From Mucilaginibacter lappiensis (GTDB lineage: Bacteria; Bacteroidota; Bacteroidia; Sphingobacteriales; Sphingobacteriaceae): a stretch of DNA of 64,000 nt. Both the position numbers and the translations under genes were made by a program. Under the pieces are notes generated by a model that had not been told where the DNA came from, did not search any database, and saw nothing but the letters and a program-made list of their open reading frames with translations. The stretch's first letter is position 1; every line of letters begins with the position of its first letter. Shown piece by piece: positions 16,726 through 25,872 of this stretch. The stretch is from contig NZ_FTMG01000002.1 of the NCBI RefSeq assembly GCF_900155965.1, positions 124,001 to 188,000 of the forward strand, given 5' to 3'.

Positions 16726-18138
16726 TCAATTAGTCCCGCCACCCAGGCTGCGGTACAGATCAGTAATTGCGGATAGTTCCTGCCGTTTGACGGATGCTAA
16801 TTCAAGCTCGCTTTGCAGCACGTTTCCCTGTGCAGTGATTACTTCCAGGTAGTTGGTCATGCCGTTTTGAAACAGTGAATTGGCGTTGGCAGTCGCTCGC
16901 TGAAGCGTTGCAACACGTTGAGCTGCGATTAGATCCTGGTGTTTTAATTTCTCAATTTTTACCATCGCATCTGATACCTCACCAACTGCTTTTAATACGG
17001 TTTGCCTAAACAGTATAACTGTTTTCTCCCGCTCAATACCGGCTATTTTATACTGTGTACTTAATTCTTTATGCTGCAGCAATGGCTGAAGCACACTCGC
17101 GCCGACTACGCCAAAGAGTGAGCCGGGAATATTGAACCAATCACTGGCTTTCAGGGCATTGGCTCCTCCGCTTGCAGTAATCCGAAGTGCAGGATACATT
17201 TGAGCTTTGTTGATTCCTACTTTCGCATTTGCGATCACTAAGTCTAACTCACGGCTTTTAACATCTGGTCTTTGACGAACCACAACCGAGGGAATACCCG
17301 TTGATAGTTCTAAAGGGAACTTGATATCATCAAGGATGGCGTGGCGTCGGACAGTGCCTGGGAGTTGGCCGGCAAGAATTTGCAGTGCATTTTCCTGTAA
17401 TGCAATCTCTTGTTCCAATTGAGGAACCAGCTCAGCCGCTGCCAGTTGCTGTGCCTGTGCCTGCTGAACTGCCAGGGAGGTAACCTGCCCGAAATTATAC
17501 TGTACGCCGACTATGTGCAAAGTACTATCATTTAATGCCATATTATGCTTTGCGACCCGCAGTTGTTCATCCAACATGAGCAGGTTAAAATATCCTTTAG
17601 ACACGCTGGCAATAATATCAGTCTGCAAGGTTTTCCTTGCTTCATTGCTTTGCAGGTAAGTAGCCAGAGCCGCTTTATTGGTATTGCGAATCCTTCCCCA
17701 TATATCCGCTTCCCAGGAGAGGCTTGCGCCGGCAGCATAATCCTCAATATGATTAGAACCTAAAAACTGACTTGCAGTTAAACCATTTAGGCTGTATTTT
17801 GAAGGAATATTCGTGCTGGCCGTCGCGCTTAAATTCACTGTCGGCGCATTGTTCCATTTTGATTGTCTTACAACTTGCTGCGCTTCTTCTATATTTTTTA
17901 ATGCGATACGCATGTCGAAGTTTTTTATCAGAGCACTGTCGATCAGCGCCTGTAATACATCGTCATGGAAAAAGCTTTTCCATGGCAGCGCACCAATACC
18001 TACGGTATCTTTTCCAGCCTCACCATTAAAGGCAACCGGTAATTCCGGTTTAGGTGTTTGTACGTCTTTAGAGATTTTACACCCTGCAACCGTAAAAAGC
18101 AACCCGGTAATTAAGATGATTCGATTATAATTTTTCAT
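16726..18138 (-). CDS. TolC-type outer-membrane efflux factor (OprM/CusC-like)
   Basis: This 470-aa lipoprotein (lipobox LLFTVAGCKI, Cys20) belongs to the NodT/OprM class of outer-membrane channels. It shows the repeated coiled-coil layout, with ALIKNFDMRIALKNIEEAQ, SLSWEADIWGRIRN and VVRQRPDVKSRELDL blocks near their usual places. It forms the outer-membrane exit duct of the tripartite RND pump encoded just upstream, 27 bp from the permease gene. The next gene, ccmC, begins about 23 bp after its stop. Confidence 0.92.
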   Translation of the reverse strand: MKNYNRIILITGLLFTVAGCKISKDVQTPKPELPVAFNGEAGKDTVGIGALPWKSFFHDDVLQALIDSALIKNFDMRIALKNIEEAQQVVRQSKWNNAPTVNLSATASTNIPSKYSLNGLTASQFLGSNHIEDYAAGASLSWEADIWGRIRNTNKAALATYLQSNEARKTLQTDIIASVSKGYFNLLMLDEQLRVAKHNMALNDSTLHIVGVQYNFGQVTSLAVQQAQAQQLAAAELVPQLEQEIALQENALQILAGQLPGTVRRHAILDDIKFPLELSTGIPSVVVRQRPDVKSRELDLVIANAKVGINKAQMYPALRITASGGANALKASDWFNIPGSLFGVVGASVLQPLLQHKELSTQYKIAGIEREKTVILFRQTVLKAVGEVSDAMVKIEKLKHQDLIAAQRVATLQRATANANSLFQNGMTNYLEVITAQGNVLQSELELASVKRQELSAITDLYRSLGGGTN

Positions 18139-18165
18139 TAGATATTTAAAATATTTAAATCCTTT

Positions 18166-21100
18166 TCAATTAACTGCTTCAGCTTCCAATACCAGTCCAG
18201 GATTCGGTTCCGAATGAACTTTCTTTCCAGTGACTTTTTCATGCATGGCCTGGAAAACCACAAACAAAACAGGAATAATAAATAAACCCAGGACAACCCC
18301 GCCCAACATGCCACCGGCTGCGCCGATACTGATGGAATGATTACCCATAGCAGAAGGGCCGGTAGCCCGCATCATTGGAGAAATACCTGCCACGAATGCA
18401 ATAGAAGTCATAATGATCGGGCGAATACGAAGTTTTGCAGCCTCCAGTGCTGATTCCACCAATGTGTGCCCGGCATGTCTGCGCTGCACGGCAAATTCCA
18501 CGATCAGGATGGCATTTTTTGCCAGCAGTCCGATCAGCATAATAAGGGCTACCTGGATATATATATTATTATCAATCCCGGTCAACCCAATTGCCACAAA
18601 AACGCCGATGATACCGGTAGGCACTGAAAGAACTACCGCCAATGGAAGAATATAGCTGTTGTATTGGGCGCATAATAAGAAGTACACAAATAATAGCGAG
18701 AGCACAAAAATGATCACCGACTGGCCACCAGAAGAGATCTCCTCTCTTGTCATTCCGGAAAATTCGAATGAATAACCTGCGGGCAGCACATTTGCGGCAA
18801 CTTCGCGAACTGCCTGGATCGCACTTCCCGTACTGTAGCCTGGTTTTGGTACCGCATTGACGCCGATTGAATTAAAGAGGTTATAACGGGTGATGGCTTC
18901 CGGGCCATATACTCTTTTCAACCTGATCATCGTATTAACAGGAACCATGTTACCCGTTTTATTCTTCACATAAATTTGATTCATGGAGGCCGGATCGGCA
19001 CGCTCTTCCTGCTCTGCCTGTACCATTACCCGGTAATATTTACCGAACCGGTTAAAATCGGAAACCTGGGCACTACCAAAATAGGATTGCATAGTGCTTA
19101 ACACATCCTTCTCATCAACCTCCAATTGCTCGATCTTTTCGTGATCTAGAACCATTTCATATTGAGGATAATCAGCACGAAAGGTGGTAAACGCAACAGC
19201 GATTTCCTTGCGTTTCATTAATTCGGCAATAAAGCGATTCGCGAGCCCGCCAAATTTATCCAGTTTACCGCCTGCCTTATCCTCCAGGACAAAATCAAGT
19301 GCATCAACATTGCTGAATCCCGGCACAGTCGGAAATGAAAACACGAAACATTGGGCACCCTTTATCGTATTTAAGCGCTTTTGCAGTTCAGCTATATTTG
19401 CCCCGACATTATTCATTTCACCCCGTTCGCCATCTTTTCTCATCCTGAAGAAAGCAACACCGGATGAAGGGCTTGTTGAACTGGTCAAAACATTGAAACC
19501 TGCCACTTCATTGAAAGCGAATTTTGCTTTCATATCTCTCACTTTGTTAGCCGCTTCATCCAGAATTGCCTGAGTTCTGTTCATAGAAGATCCTGGAGGA
19601 AGGTTCACAGATATGGCGATAAAGCCTAAATCTTCTGACGGAATAAAGCCTGTAGGGGTTATGCGAATCAGCCACCCGGTTATCAGAACAACAAGCACAA
19701 GCCCTGCCATACTCACCCACTTGAATTGGATCATTTTCTTAACTGCTCCAACATACTTACCGGTCACATGCTCAAATCCTTTATTAAAACCAAAGAAAAA
19801 GCGCTGTTTAAAAGTTTTTGGCTTTTCATGGTGATCATGATTTACATCTTTCAGTAATAAAGCACATAAGGCTGGGCTGAGTGTTAGCGCATTCAGCGCT
19901 GATATGGATATAGCAATGGCTAGGGTGAACGCGAACTGCCGGTAAAACACGCCAGCCGAGCCTTTCATAAAGCCTACCGGAAGAAATACAGCCGCCATGA
20001 CCAATGTAATTGAAATGATCGCGCCGGTTATTTCATGCATGGCGGACATAGTGGCTTTCTTTGGCGACATATTCCGATGCTCTAATTTAGAATGTACAGC
20101 TTCGACTACGACTATGGCATCATCCACCACAATGCCGATGGCGAGCACCAACGCAAATAAGGTTAGAAGGTTGATGGAGAACCCAAATACAGACATAAAA
20201 AAGAAGGTTCCAATGAGTGCCACGGGCACAGCTATCGCAGGAATTAATGTGGAGCGGAAGTCCTGAAGGAACAGGTAAACTACCATAAAAACGAGAACGA
20301 AGGCTTCTAGCAAGGTATGCTCCACCTGGTCAATGGATTGATCCAGCATATCTTTGGTATTATAAAGTATCTGCTGTTTAATTCCCGGTGGAAAATCTTT
20401 CTCCGCTTTTTTTAGAAACTCAGCAACCTTGGTTTGTATTTCCCTTGAATTTGTACCAGGTAATTGTATAACCTGGAACAAAACACTTTGCTTATCATTT
20501 ACCGTATTAAGCGAACTGTAAGTATAGCTGCCCAGCTCTACCTTGGCAACGTCTTTGAGCTTGAGCATACTGCCATCGGGATTCGCCCTGATTATCATAT
20601 TGCCATATTCTTCCGGTTTGGTATATTTTCCGGGATATTTTAGCACGTATTCAAATGAGCGATTGCTTGACTCACCAAATCTACCAGGGGCTGCTTCCTG
20701 ATTTTTGCTTTTGACAGCTGTCATTACCTCTGTTGGGGTAATGTTGTAAGCAGCCATTTGTGACGGATTTAGCCAAATACGCATGGAATAATCCTTATTG
20801 CTGCCGAAAAAAGTTACCTGGCCAACGCCCTGTATCCTTTTAAGCTCAGGAATTATGTTGATTTGTGCGTAGTTTGTCAGATATGTTGCATCATACAATT
20901 TAGGCTTATCACTCATCAGGTTAATGGCCATAATGAGCGAATTTTGTACCTTTTGCGTGGTAATACCGGCCTGAACCACTTCAGGTGGTAAAAGCCCTGT
21001 TGCCGATGATACGCGGTTCTGTACATTTACCGCCGCCTGGTCAGGATCAGTACCTAATTTAAAGTAAACTGAAATAGTCAAGGTTCCATCGTTGCTCGAA

Positions 21101-21342
21101 GTGGAACTCATATAGGTCATATTTTCAACCCCGTTGATTGCTTCCTCCAATGGCGGCGCTACCGCACGTACCATCGTTTCGGCATTTGCGCCGGGATAAT
21201 TGGCAGATACCTGTACGACAGGTGGGGCAATATCAGGGAATTGTTGTATAGGCAGACCCATCAGGCCTACCGCACCGAGAATTACCAGCATGATGGAGAC
21301 CACCGTGGCGATAACCGGCTTATCGATAAAAACTTTTAACAT
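18166..21342 (-). CDS. RND multidrug efflux permease (HAE1/AcrB-like)
   Basis: This 1058-aa inner-membrane pump has the full HAE1 layout: an N-terminal FIDKPVIATVVSI helix, two large periplasmic loops and twelve membrane helices. The proton-relay acidic pair sits in GIVVDDAIVVVEA (helix 4), and the duplicated C-terminal half carries GLLAKNAILIVEFA. It drives export of hydrophobic compounds across both membranes together with the adaptor 17 bp upstream and the TolC-like channel 27 bp downstream. The HAE1 class exports organic molecules and not metals. The heme-related neighbours raise the possibility of porphyrin export, which is inference. Confidence 0.95.
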   Translation of the reverse strand: MLKVFIDKPVIATVVSIMLVILGAVGLMGLPIQQFPDIAPPVVQVSANYPGANAETMVRAVAPPLEEAINGVENMTYMSSTSSNDGTLTISVYFKLGTDPDQAAVNVQNRVSSATGLLPPEVVQAGITTQKVQNSLIMAINLMSDKPKLYDATYLTNYAQINIIPELKRIQGVGQVTFFGSNKDYSMRIWLNPSQMAAYNITPTEVMTAVKSKNQEAAPGRFGESSNRSFEYVLKYPGKYTKPEEYGNMIIRANPDGSMLKLKDVAKVELGSYTYSSLNTVNDKQSVLFQVIQLPGTNSREIQTKVAEFLKKAEKDFPPGIKQQILYNTKDMLDQSIDQVEHTLLEAFVLVFMVVYLFLQDFRSTLIPAIAVPVALIGTFFFMSVFGFSINLLTLFALVLAIGIVVDDAIVVVEAVHSKLEHRNMSPKKATMSAMHEITGAIISITLVMAAVFLPVGFMKGSAGVFYRQFAFTLAIAISISALNALTLSPALCALLLKDVNHDHHEKPKTFKQRFFFGFNKGFEHVTGKYVGAVKKMIQFKWVSMAGLVLVVLITGWLIRITPTGFIPSEDLGFIAISVNLPPGSSMNRTQAILDEAANKVRDMKAKFAFNEVAGFNVLTSSTSPSSGVAFFRMRKDGERGEMNNVGANIAELQKRLNTIKGAQCFVFSFPTVPGFSNVDALDFVLEDKAGGKLDKFGGLANRFIAELMKRKEIAVAFTTFRADYPQYEMVLDHEKIEQLEVDEKDVLSTMQSYFGSAQVSDFNRFGKYYRVMVQAEQEERADPASMNQIYVKNKTGNMVPVNTMIRLKRVYGPEAITRYNLFNSIGVNAVPKPGYSTGSAIQAVREVAANVLPAGYSFEFSGMTREEISSGGQSVIIFVLSLLFVYFLLCAQYNSYILPLAVVLSVPTGIIGVFVAIGLTGIDNNIYIQVALIMLIGLLAKNAILIVEFAVQRRHAGHTLVESALEAAKLRIRPIIMTSIAFVAGISPMMRATGPSAMGNHSISIGAAGGMLGGVVLGLFIIPVLFVVFQAMHEKVTGKKVHSEPNPGLVLEAEAVN

Positions 21343-21359
21343 GATGTAATAATTAGGGA

Positions 21360-22496
21360 TTAATTGCTGGCCATTTTTTCATTAGATATTTCAGGTTTAA
21401 CCGGCATACCATCTTTGAGGGATTCCAGACCTTTTAATACCAGACGGTCACCTGTCTTCAGGCCACCAGAGATGTAATAAATGTTTCCGATTGAACCTGA
21501 AATGGTTAGGGCAACTTGCCGGGTCTGATTACTTTTATCGACTATGAAGGCAAAGGTTTTGTCCTGCAGCTCGAAGGTTGCTGCCTGAGGTACTGCGATG
21601 ACGCCGGATTGTTTTAGTCCCAGTTTGATTCTGCCTGAGTTTCCAGAACGAAGCAAACCCTGTTTATTGGGAAAGGTAGCTCGTAGTGTAATTGCCCCGG
21701 TAGATTTATCGAATGCGGCATCCACCATATCTAGTTTACCGGTTTGCGGATAAGCTGTACCTCCGGAAAGCATCATGGTAACCGCTGAAGCATTTTTTAA
21801 TTTTTCTGAGATAGAATTTCCCTTTAATCCATCTTTGAAGGCGACAAAGTCGGCTTCACCAACAGAAAAGTAGGCATGCACTTCCCGGTTATCGGACAAA
21901 TAAGATAGTGGTTGAGCATCAGATGGAGCCACCAGACTGCCGGTTTTCTTCCCAAGACGACCAATGTAACCGCTAACCGGGGCTTTGATTGTTGCAAAAC
22001 CCAGGGTGATTTTGGCATTACCGCTTTTTGCCAGTGCTTGTCTTTCACGCGCCGCTGCAGCATCATAAGCTGCCTGTGCACTCTTCAGTTGATAGGATGA
22101 AATTACTTTATTTTGTACAAGCGCGGTCAATTTTTCTACTTCTATTCTTGAAGTTGCAACATCTGCTTTCGCAGCTAGTAATTCGGCCTGGGCATTATTA
22201 TATACTTCTTGATATGGACGGGCATCAATCTGAAAAAGTGATGTTCCTTTCTCCACATATGCGCCCTCTTCTACAAATATTTTATCCAGGATTCCATTGA
22301 CCTGAGAGCGAATTTCCACATCGGTCTGGCCTTCTAATTTTGCCGGGTATTCTGTATAAACCACCGCATCGGTCTGATTTACTATGGACACCGGAACTTC
22401 AGGCGTAGCAGTATTCTGCGCCTGCTGGTTTCCTGATGTACAGGAGGAAAATATGATAGCCGGAATTATCATTCCATGTAACAGCTTTTTTTTCAT
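21360..22496 (-). CDS. RND efflux periplasmic adaptor (MexA/AcrA-like) lipoprotein
   Basis: The start is placed at the ATG at 22496, because the protein then begins with a lipoprotein signal ending FSSCTSG (Cys19). A longer reading to 22679 runs into DUF420 coding sequence. The 378-aa product has the membrane-fusion layout: an RSQVNGILDKIFVEEGAYVEKGTSLFQID lipoyl half, a coiled-coil hairpin, FATIKAPVSGYIGRLGKKTGSLV and beta-barrel segments. It links the permease and the outer-membrane channel. It follows DUF420 by 101 bp and belongs to the same minus-strand operon. Confidence 0.93.
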   Translation of the reverse strand: MKKKLLHGMIIPAIIFSSCTSGNQQAQNTATPEVPVSIVNQTDAVVYTEYPAKLEGQTDVEIRSQVNGILDKIFVEEGAYVEKGTSLFQIDARPYQEVYNNAQAELLAAKADVATSRIEVEKLTALVQNKVISSYQLKSAQAAYDAAAARERQALAKSGNAKITLGFATIKAPVSGYIGRLGKKTGSLVAPSDAQPLSYLSDNREVHAYFSVGEADFVAFKDGLKGNSISEKLKNASAVTMMLSGGTAYPQTGKLDMVDAAFDKSTGAITLRATFPNKQGLLRSGNSGRIKLGLKQSGVIAVPQAATFELQDKTFAFIVDKSNQTRQVALTISGSIGNIYYISGGLKTGDRLVLKGLESLKDGMPVKPEISNEKMASN

Positions 22497-22597
22497 AAAA
22501 AATTGATTTGATATATTAGAAATGTGTGCTAAAATGAACGTTAAGCCAAATCTCACCGATAGCTTTTTTGCCTGATCTATGATCGGTGCTCTCATGT

Positions 22598-23125
22598 TTA
22601 ATAGTGGTAATAAGGTGAAATAAGCAGGTATACAATGACCCCGGTGGAACTGACGTACAACCAGATCGGCATTGTCCATCTGGCAATTTTCCGGTGCCGG
22701 TCAATCTGACCGTTTAATCCGAAAGCCATGGTTAGCAGCGCAAGCGGTACGATCAGGGCAGCCAGGAAAACATGGGTAACCAAAATGAAAAAATAAACTA
22801 CCCGGAGTATTCCGTCGCCGCCATATTTGGTAGAGGGCGTGGAAAAGTGATAAAGCAAATAAGAAAACAGAAATAAAGAAGTAAATAAAAATGCCAGAAA
22901 CACAAAAGTTCGGTGTAGGGGTATCTTTTTACGACGTATTGCAAGAAGCGCAATCATCAGGGAACAAAAGGTAAGACCGTTTAATAGCGCGTTAAGTAAC
23001 GGAAGTTTTGAGAAATCGTGTCCGCCCAATACTGTGATTTTTGGCAGGAAAAACGCGAGTGCGATAAGACCATTGATAGCGATGCTAAGCGCCCATATTA
23101 GATACTTGTAATTTCTTTGTAACAT
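22598..23125 (-). CDS. DUF420 membrane protein (CtaM/YozB-like)
   Basis: This 175-aa protein has five predicted membrane helices. The family hallmarks are PLLNALLNGLTFCSLMIALLAIRRKKIPLHRTFV, with the HR pair at the end of helix 2, LLYHFSTPS, VTHVFLAALIVPLAL and HRKIARWTMPIWLYVSSTGVIVYLL. DUF420 proteins such as CtaM are linked to cytochrome oxidase assembly and heme-copper handling. It is the first gene of the efflux-heme operon, and operator site A lies 117 bp before its start, so it marks the regulated promoter side. Confidence 0.88.
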   Translation of the reverse strand: MLQRNYKYLIWALSIAINGLIALAFFLPKITVLGGHDFSKLPLLNALLNGLTFCSLMIALLAIRRKKIPLHRTFVFLAFLFTSLFLFSYLLYHFSTPSTKYGGDGILRVVYFFILVTHVFLAALIVPLALLTMAFGLNGQIDRHRKIARWTMPIWLYVSSTGVIVYLLISPYYHY

Positions 23126-23241
23126 TAGTTTAAGAATATAGTGGTGATTGTAGGATTCATTAATACATTGGGTTCTAGAGCTAACCAGTTAAAATAATTG
23201 TCAAATGACAGCATTGTAAGGTGATCTGTAAGAAAAACATA

Positions 23242-23259
23242 ACATACCACATAGTATGT
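23242..23259. promoter_or_regulatory. TetR operator site A
   Basis: ACATACCACATAGTATGT fits the palindromic pattern CATACY-N4-RGTATG, which recurs at 23300, 23925 and 25452. It lies upstream of the DUF420/RND operon. Confidence 0.75.
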
Positions 23260-23299
23260 TTTAGGGCAGGAGATTTGAATGGTCATCGTAGTTTTGGTT

Positions 23300-23317
23300 A
23301 CATACTACATGGTATGT
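23300..23317. promoter_or_regulatory. TetR operator site B
   Basis: ACATACTACATGGTATGT is a second copy of the palindrome. It sits 58 bp from site A and 16 bp past the tetR stop, so the pair could allow cooperative binding in front of the efflux operon. Confidence 0.75.
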
Positions 23318-23333
23318 TTAATCGTAAAAAAAT

Positions 23334-23927
23334 TTATTTTAATGAGTTAAGATAATTTTCAAATTCCTTCAAAAAGGTTGCATAATAAGTTTTGCCTAGT
23401 ACTTTTCCCATGTTGCGGACACCATGATATAATGTGATCACGTACAATGCAATTATTTTCGGATCATGATCTTTACTTAATTGACCTGCACCCTGGGCTC
23501 TAATAATTTCCTCCTCGATTAGATTCTGCCATTCGTTCAGGTTCTTTTTTAGCGCTTTACGAAAGCGTTCATTTAAGGGTGCCATTTCCTGGATCAGGTT
23601 AACTGAAGGGCAACCATATTCGCAAGTCATTATAGGGTGTCCAATAAGGAGATCTTTCAGCATCTTATAAAGATTCTTTCTGAAATCATTAGTTGAGCCA
23701 ATAGACTTTTTTAATGCAGGCCAAAGTTCCTTGTGCATGACATCAGATATCAGTGCAATACCCATTTCTTCCTTGCTTTTGAAATGATAGTAGAATGCGC
23801 CTTTGGTTACCTGCAGTTTTACTAGTATGTCGTCGATACTCGTAGCCTGGTAACCCTTTTGATAGATCAAATCAAACGCATTCCTTAAAATTTCTATTCT
23901 TGTTGACTCTGCTTTTGATATTTTCAT
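23334..23927 (-). CDS. TetR/AcrR family repressor
   Basis: This 197-aa regulator has an N-terminal TetR helix-turn-helix (residues about 8-55: ILRNAFDLIYQKGYQATSID, then LQVTKGAFYYHFKSKEEM). The all-helical ligand-binding domain contains CEYGCPSVNLIQEMAPLNERFRKAL, a form common in AcrR/NemR-like proteins. The gene sits upstream of the DUF420/RND/heme operon on the same strand. Its start codon lies inside a CATACT-N4-AGTATG palindrome, and matching palindromes stand before both flanking operons, so it is the likely common repressor. Cysteines in the ligand domain could sense electrophiles or heme, which is speculation. Confidence 0.92.
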   Translation of the reverse strand: MKISKAESTRIEILRNAFDLIYQKGYQATSIDDILVKLQVTKGAFYYHFKSKEEMGIALISDVMHKELWPALKKSIGSTNDFRKNLYKMLKDLLIGHPIMTCEYGCPSVNLIQEMAPLNERFRKALKKNLNEWQNLIEEEIIRAQGAGQLSKDHDPKIIALYVITLYHGVRNMGKVLGKTYYATFLKEFENYLNSLK

Positions 23928-23940
23928 ACTGATTAGTATG
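23925..23940. promoter_or_regulatory. TetR operator site C over the tetR start codon
   Basis: CATACTGATTAGTATG is a 6-bp perfect inverted repeat with a 4-nt spacer. The tetR start codon is part of it, so binding here would give autorepression. Confidence 0.75.
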
Positions 23941-24135
23941 GTGCAAAGTTATTTATGTTTTGCATGTTTTTATAACCTCACATAATCATCAATCTGGAAA
24001 AGTCATGTCTAAAAAGTTTTTGTCTCTTACATTTTCAGATTAAAAAAGAGTCTTTTTTAGTTTGTAAATTTCAAACTATCAATTATTTAGCTTTATTTAT
24101 TTTTTTGACGGAACAATACTATGCGAAACTTTAAA

Positions 24136-24193
24136 ATGGCCTAAATTGCGCTATTTATGTCCTTTGAGACAACCAACTCACCACGTAAATTTG
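24136..24193 (+). promoter_or_regulatory. promoter and operator of the second GlxA-like gene
   Basis: The -33 TTTG (24163-24166) and -7 TAAATTTG (24186-24193) are 19 nt apart. ATGGCCTAAA (24136-24145) and TTTATGTCCTTTGAGACA (24154-24171) match the promoter of the first GlxA-like gene at 11954-12018 in both sequence and spacing. The TGTC-N6-GACA palindrome covers the -33 box. Confidence 0.78.
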
Positions 24194-24198
24194 TAGTC

Positions 24199-25275
24199 AT
24201 GAAAGATGAGATTTTAAATTCCATTAACATTAAGCAAACAAAAAAGGTCGTCATCGTTGCGATGACAGGTCGTATGCTCATGGATTTTGTAGGTCCTGCC
24301 GACGTTTTTACCACTGCCAGTATATTTCTTCAGGAATCAGGGTTAAACGATGGTTATGATGTTCAGATCGCTTCGCCAACGTCCAATAAAAAGGTAACTA
24401 CAGGGGCAGGAATGGAAATATTATGTCCAATTAGTGCAATCGATATTAAGTCACCTATAGATACACTCATTATATCTAATTATGAATTCCGGGAAAAAGC
24501 AGCTGATCCTTTTGAACCATTTTATAAATGGCTTGGGAAAAGGACGGATAAAAACACTCGTAGGATAGCATCGGTATGTGCTGGCGCATTCGCACTGGCA
24601 AAAGCCGGCCTTATAGATAAACGTAAAGTGACAACGCACTGGAACCTGAATGAAAAGCTAAAGCAGAGTTATCCGCAAATAAACGTTGATACTAATCTAT
24701 TTTTTGCTAAAGACGGACATATTTATACTTCAGGCGGCGTTTCATCCGGAATTGATATGGCTTTGGCAATGGTTGAGGAAGACTTCGGAAAAGAACTCGC
24801 CATTAGGGTGGCTCGAGAACTGGTGGTATATTTATATAGACCTGGATACCAAAGCCAGTTCGGAAGTCTTCTTCCTTCATACGAAACTTCAGGTCTAAGT
24901 CAAAAATTACGCAATTGGGTGCTCGAACATTTACATGAAATATTGGATGTTCGCAGGATCGCAGACCACCTGAACATGAGCACCCGGAATTTTACAAGGG
25001 TATTTCATAAGCAGACCGGTATGCCTCCAGCTAAGTATGTTGAAAAAATCCGGGTTGAGCAGGCCAGAAAATTATTGGAAGACACTGATCAATCATTGGA
25101 GCAAATCGCTGAAATATGCGGTTTGGGAGGTTTAAGTACGATGCGGCGAACGTTTTTAAGATTGCTGATGACTACACCATCTGATTACCGACGTGCATTT
25201 AGAACTCCATTAAGTGATATCGGTTTGGATGAGCTATATCCCTTAGATAATTTAAACTACAGCGGGGCGGAATGA
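24199..25275 (+). CDS. GlxA-family regulator (DJ-1/PfpI domain plus AraC HTH)
   Basis: The start is set at the ATG at 24199. An ATG at 24157 lies inside the promoter (-33 box), and the 24199 start gives 358 aa, close to the 354-aa paralogue at 10885-11949. The DJ-1/PfpI domain (about residues 14-185) has ASVCAGAFALAKAG at the elbow position. The AraC domain (about 230-335) has NMSTRNFTRVFHKQTGMPPAKYVEKIRVE and a second HTH, ICGLGGLSTMRRTFLRL. The -7 box ends 5 nt before the ATG, so the mRNA is probably leaderless. It lies between tetR and the DUF3817-SCO operon. Its target and signal are unknown. Confidence 0.9.
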   Translation: MKDEILNSINIKQTKKVVIVAMTGRMLMDFVGPADVFTTASIFLQESGLNDGYDVQIASPTSNKKVTTGAGMEILCPISAIDIKSPIDTLIISNYEFREKAADPFEPFYKWLGKRTDKNTRRIASVCAGAFALAKAGLIDKRKVTTHWNLNEKLKQSYPQINVDTNLFFAKDGHIYTSGGVSSGIDMALAMVEEDFGKELAIRVARELVVYLYRPGYQSQFGSLLPSYETSGLSQKLRNWVLEHLHEILDVRRIADHLNMSTRNFTRVFHKQTGMPPAKYVEKIRVEQARKLLEDTDQSLEQIAEICGLGGLSTMRRTFLRLLMTTPSDYRRAFRTPLSDIGLDELYPLDNLNYSGAE

Positions 25276-25401
25276 TGATTTATCGATTTGAAATTTAATC
25301 CTCCCTATATAGCACGACTCTGGTTATTCTGTTCGGGAACCACCATGATGGTGTACAGATTTTTAACTATTATCGTCGCAAATAATAATGAATTGAGATT
25401 G

Positions 25402-25428
25402 ACATGATATAATCTCAGATTATCATGT
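25402..25428. repeat. imperfect inverted repeat before the DUF3817 operon
   Basis: ACATGATATAATCT and AGATTATCATGT pair around a central C with a 2-nt bulge. It lies 127 bp past the GlxA stop and 24 bp before TetR site D. It could be a weak terminator for the GlxA gene or a further operator. Confidence 0.45.
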
Positions 25429-25451
25429 TTAGTAAAGTGAATTGAGATAAA

Positions 25452-25469
25452 ACATACTATGTAGTATGT
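25452..25469. promoter_or_regulatory. TetR operator site D before the DUF3817-SCO-peroxidase operon
   Basis: ACATACTATGTAGTATGT matches the same palindrome as sites A-C. It lies 19 bp before the ATG of the DUF3817 gene and so ties the plus-strand operon to the TetR regulon. Confidence 0.75.
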
Positions 25470-25487
25470 TGTGAAACTGGTGTTAAT

Positions 25488-25859
25488 ATGGAAATGATTT
25501 TTGAAACGCCAATGGGGCGTTTAAGGGTAAGTGCACATGCGGTAGGAATTTCTTTAATTCTTTTGCTGGGTGCTGCGCTGCCACTCAAAATCATTCTTGG
25601 ACAACCAAATATGTTATGGACGCTTTCTCCAGTCCACATAGTTCTTACCGTTTGGTTCATCGCTAATACCTTCATTGTAGCTGCTGAACATCGGTGGAAG
25701 TTCAAGGTAATGACCCGAAAAGTCTTAATAAGCTGTCTCATCCCATTTGGGACATTCTATATAGACAGAAGAATCCTCAAAAACGAGCTCAACCCGATCA
25801 AAGCCTGGAAAATGATCCGTGAAAACAATTATATAAGTACGAGAGCTAAAAAAATTTAA
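25488..25859 (+). CDS. DUF3817 membrane protein
   Basis: This 123-aa protein has three predicted membrane helices. The DUF3817 signature is visible as GRLRVSAHAVGISLILLLGAALPLKIILGQP, then SPVHIVLTVWF with the conserved His, and an IPFGTFYIDRRI end. DUF3817 proteins sit near cytochrome and oxidase assembly genes in many bacteria, but their biochemical role is unknown. It is the first gene of a tight plus-strand operon (13 bp to the next gene), placed right behind TetR operator D. Confidence 0.8.
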   Translation: MEMIFETPMGRLRVSAHAVGISLILLLGAALPLKIILGQPNMLWTLSPVHIVLTVWFIANTFIVAAEHRWKFKVMTRKVLISCLIPFGTFYIDRRILKNELNPIKAWKMIRENNYISTRAKKI

Positions 25860-25872
25860 ATAACATCCAAAA

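Noticed and set aside
22497..22679. N-terminal extension of the RND adaptor
   Set aside because: It lacks a lipoprotein signal at its start and overlaps DUF420; the ATG at 22496 gives a perfect lipobox.
24157..24198. Upstream ATG giving a 372-aa GlxA-like protein
   Set aside because: It lies inside the -33 promoter block shared with the other GlxA-like gene, and the extra residues have no counterpart there. The ATG at 24199 is preferred.
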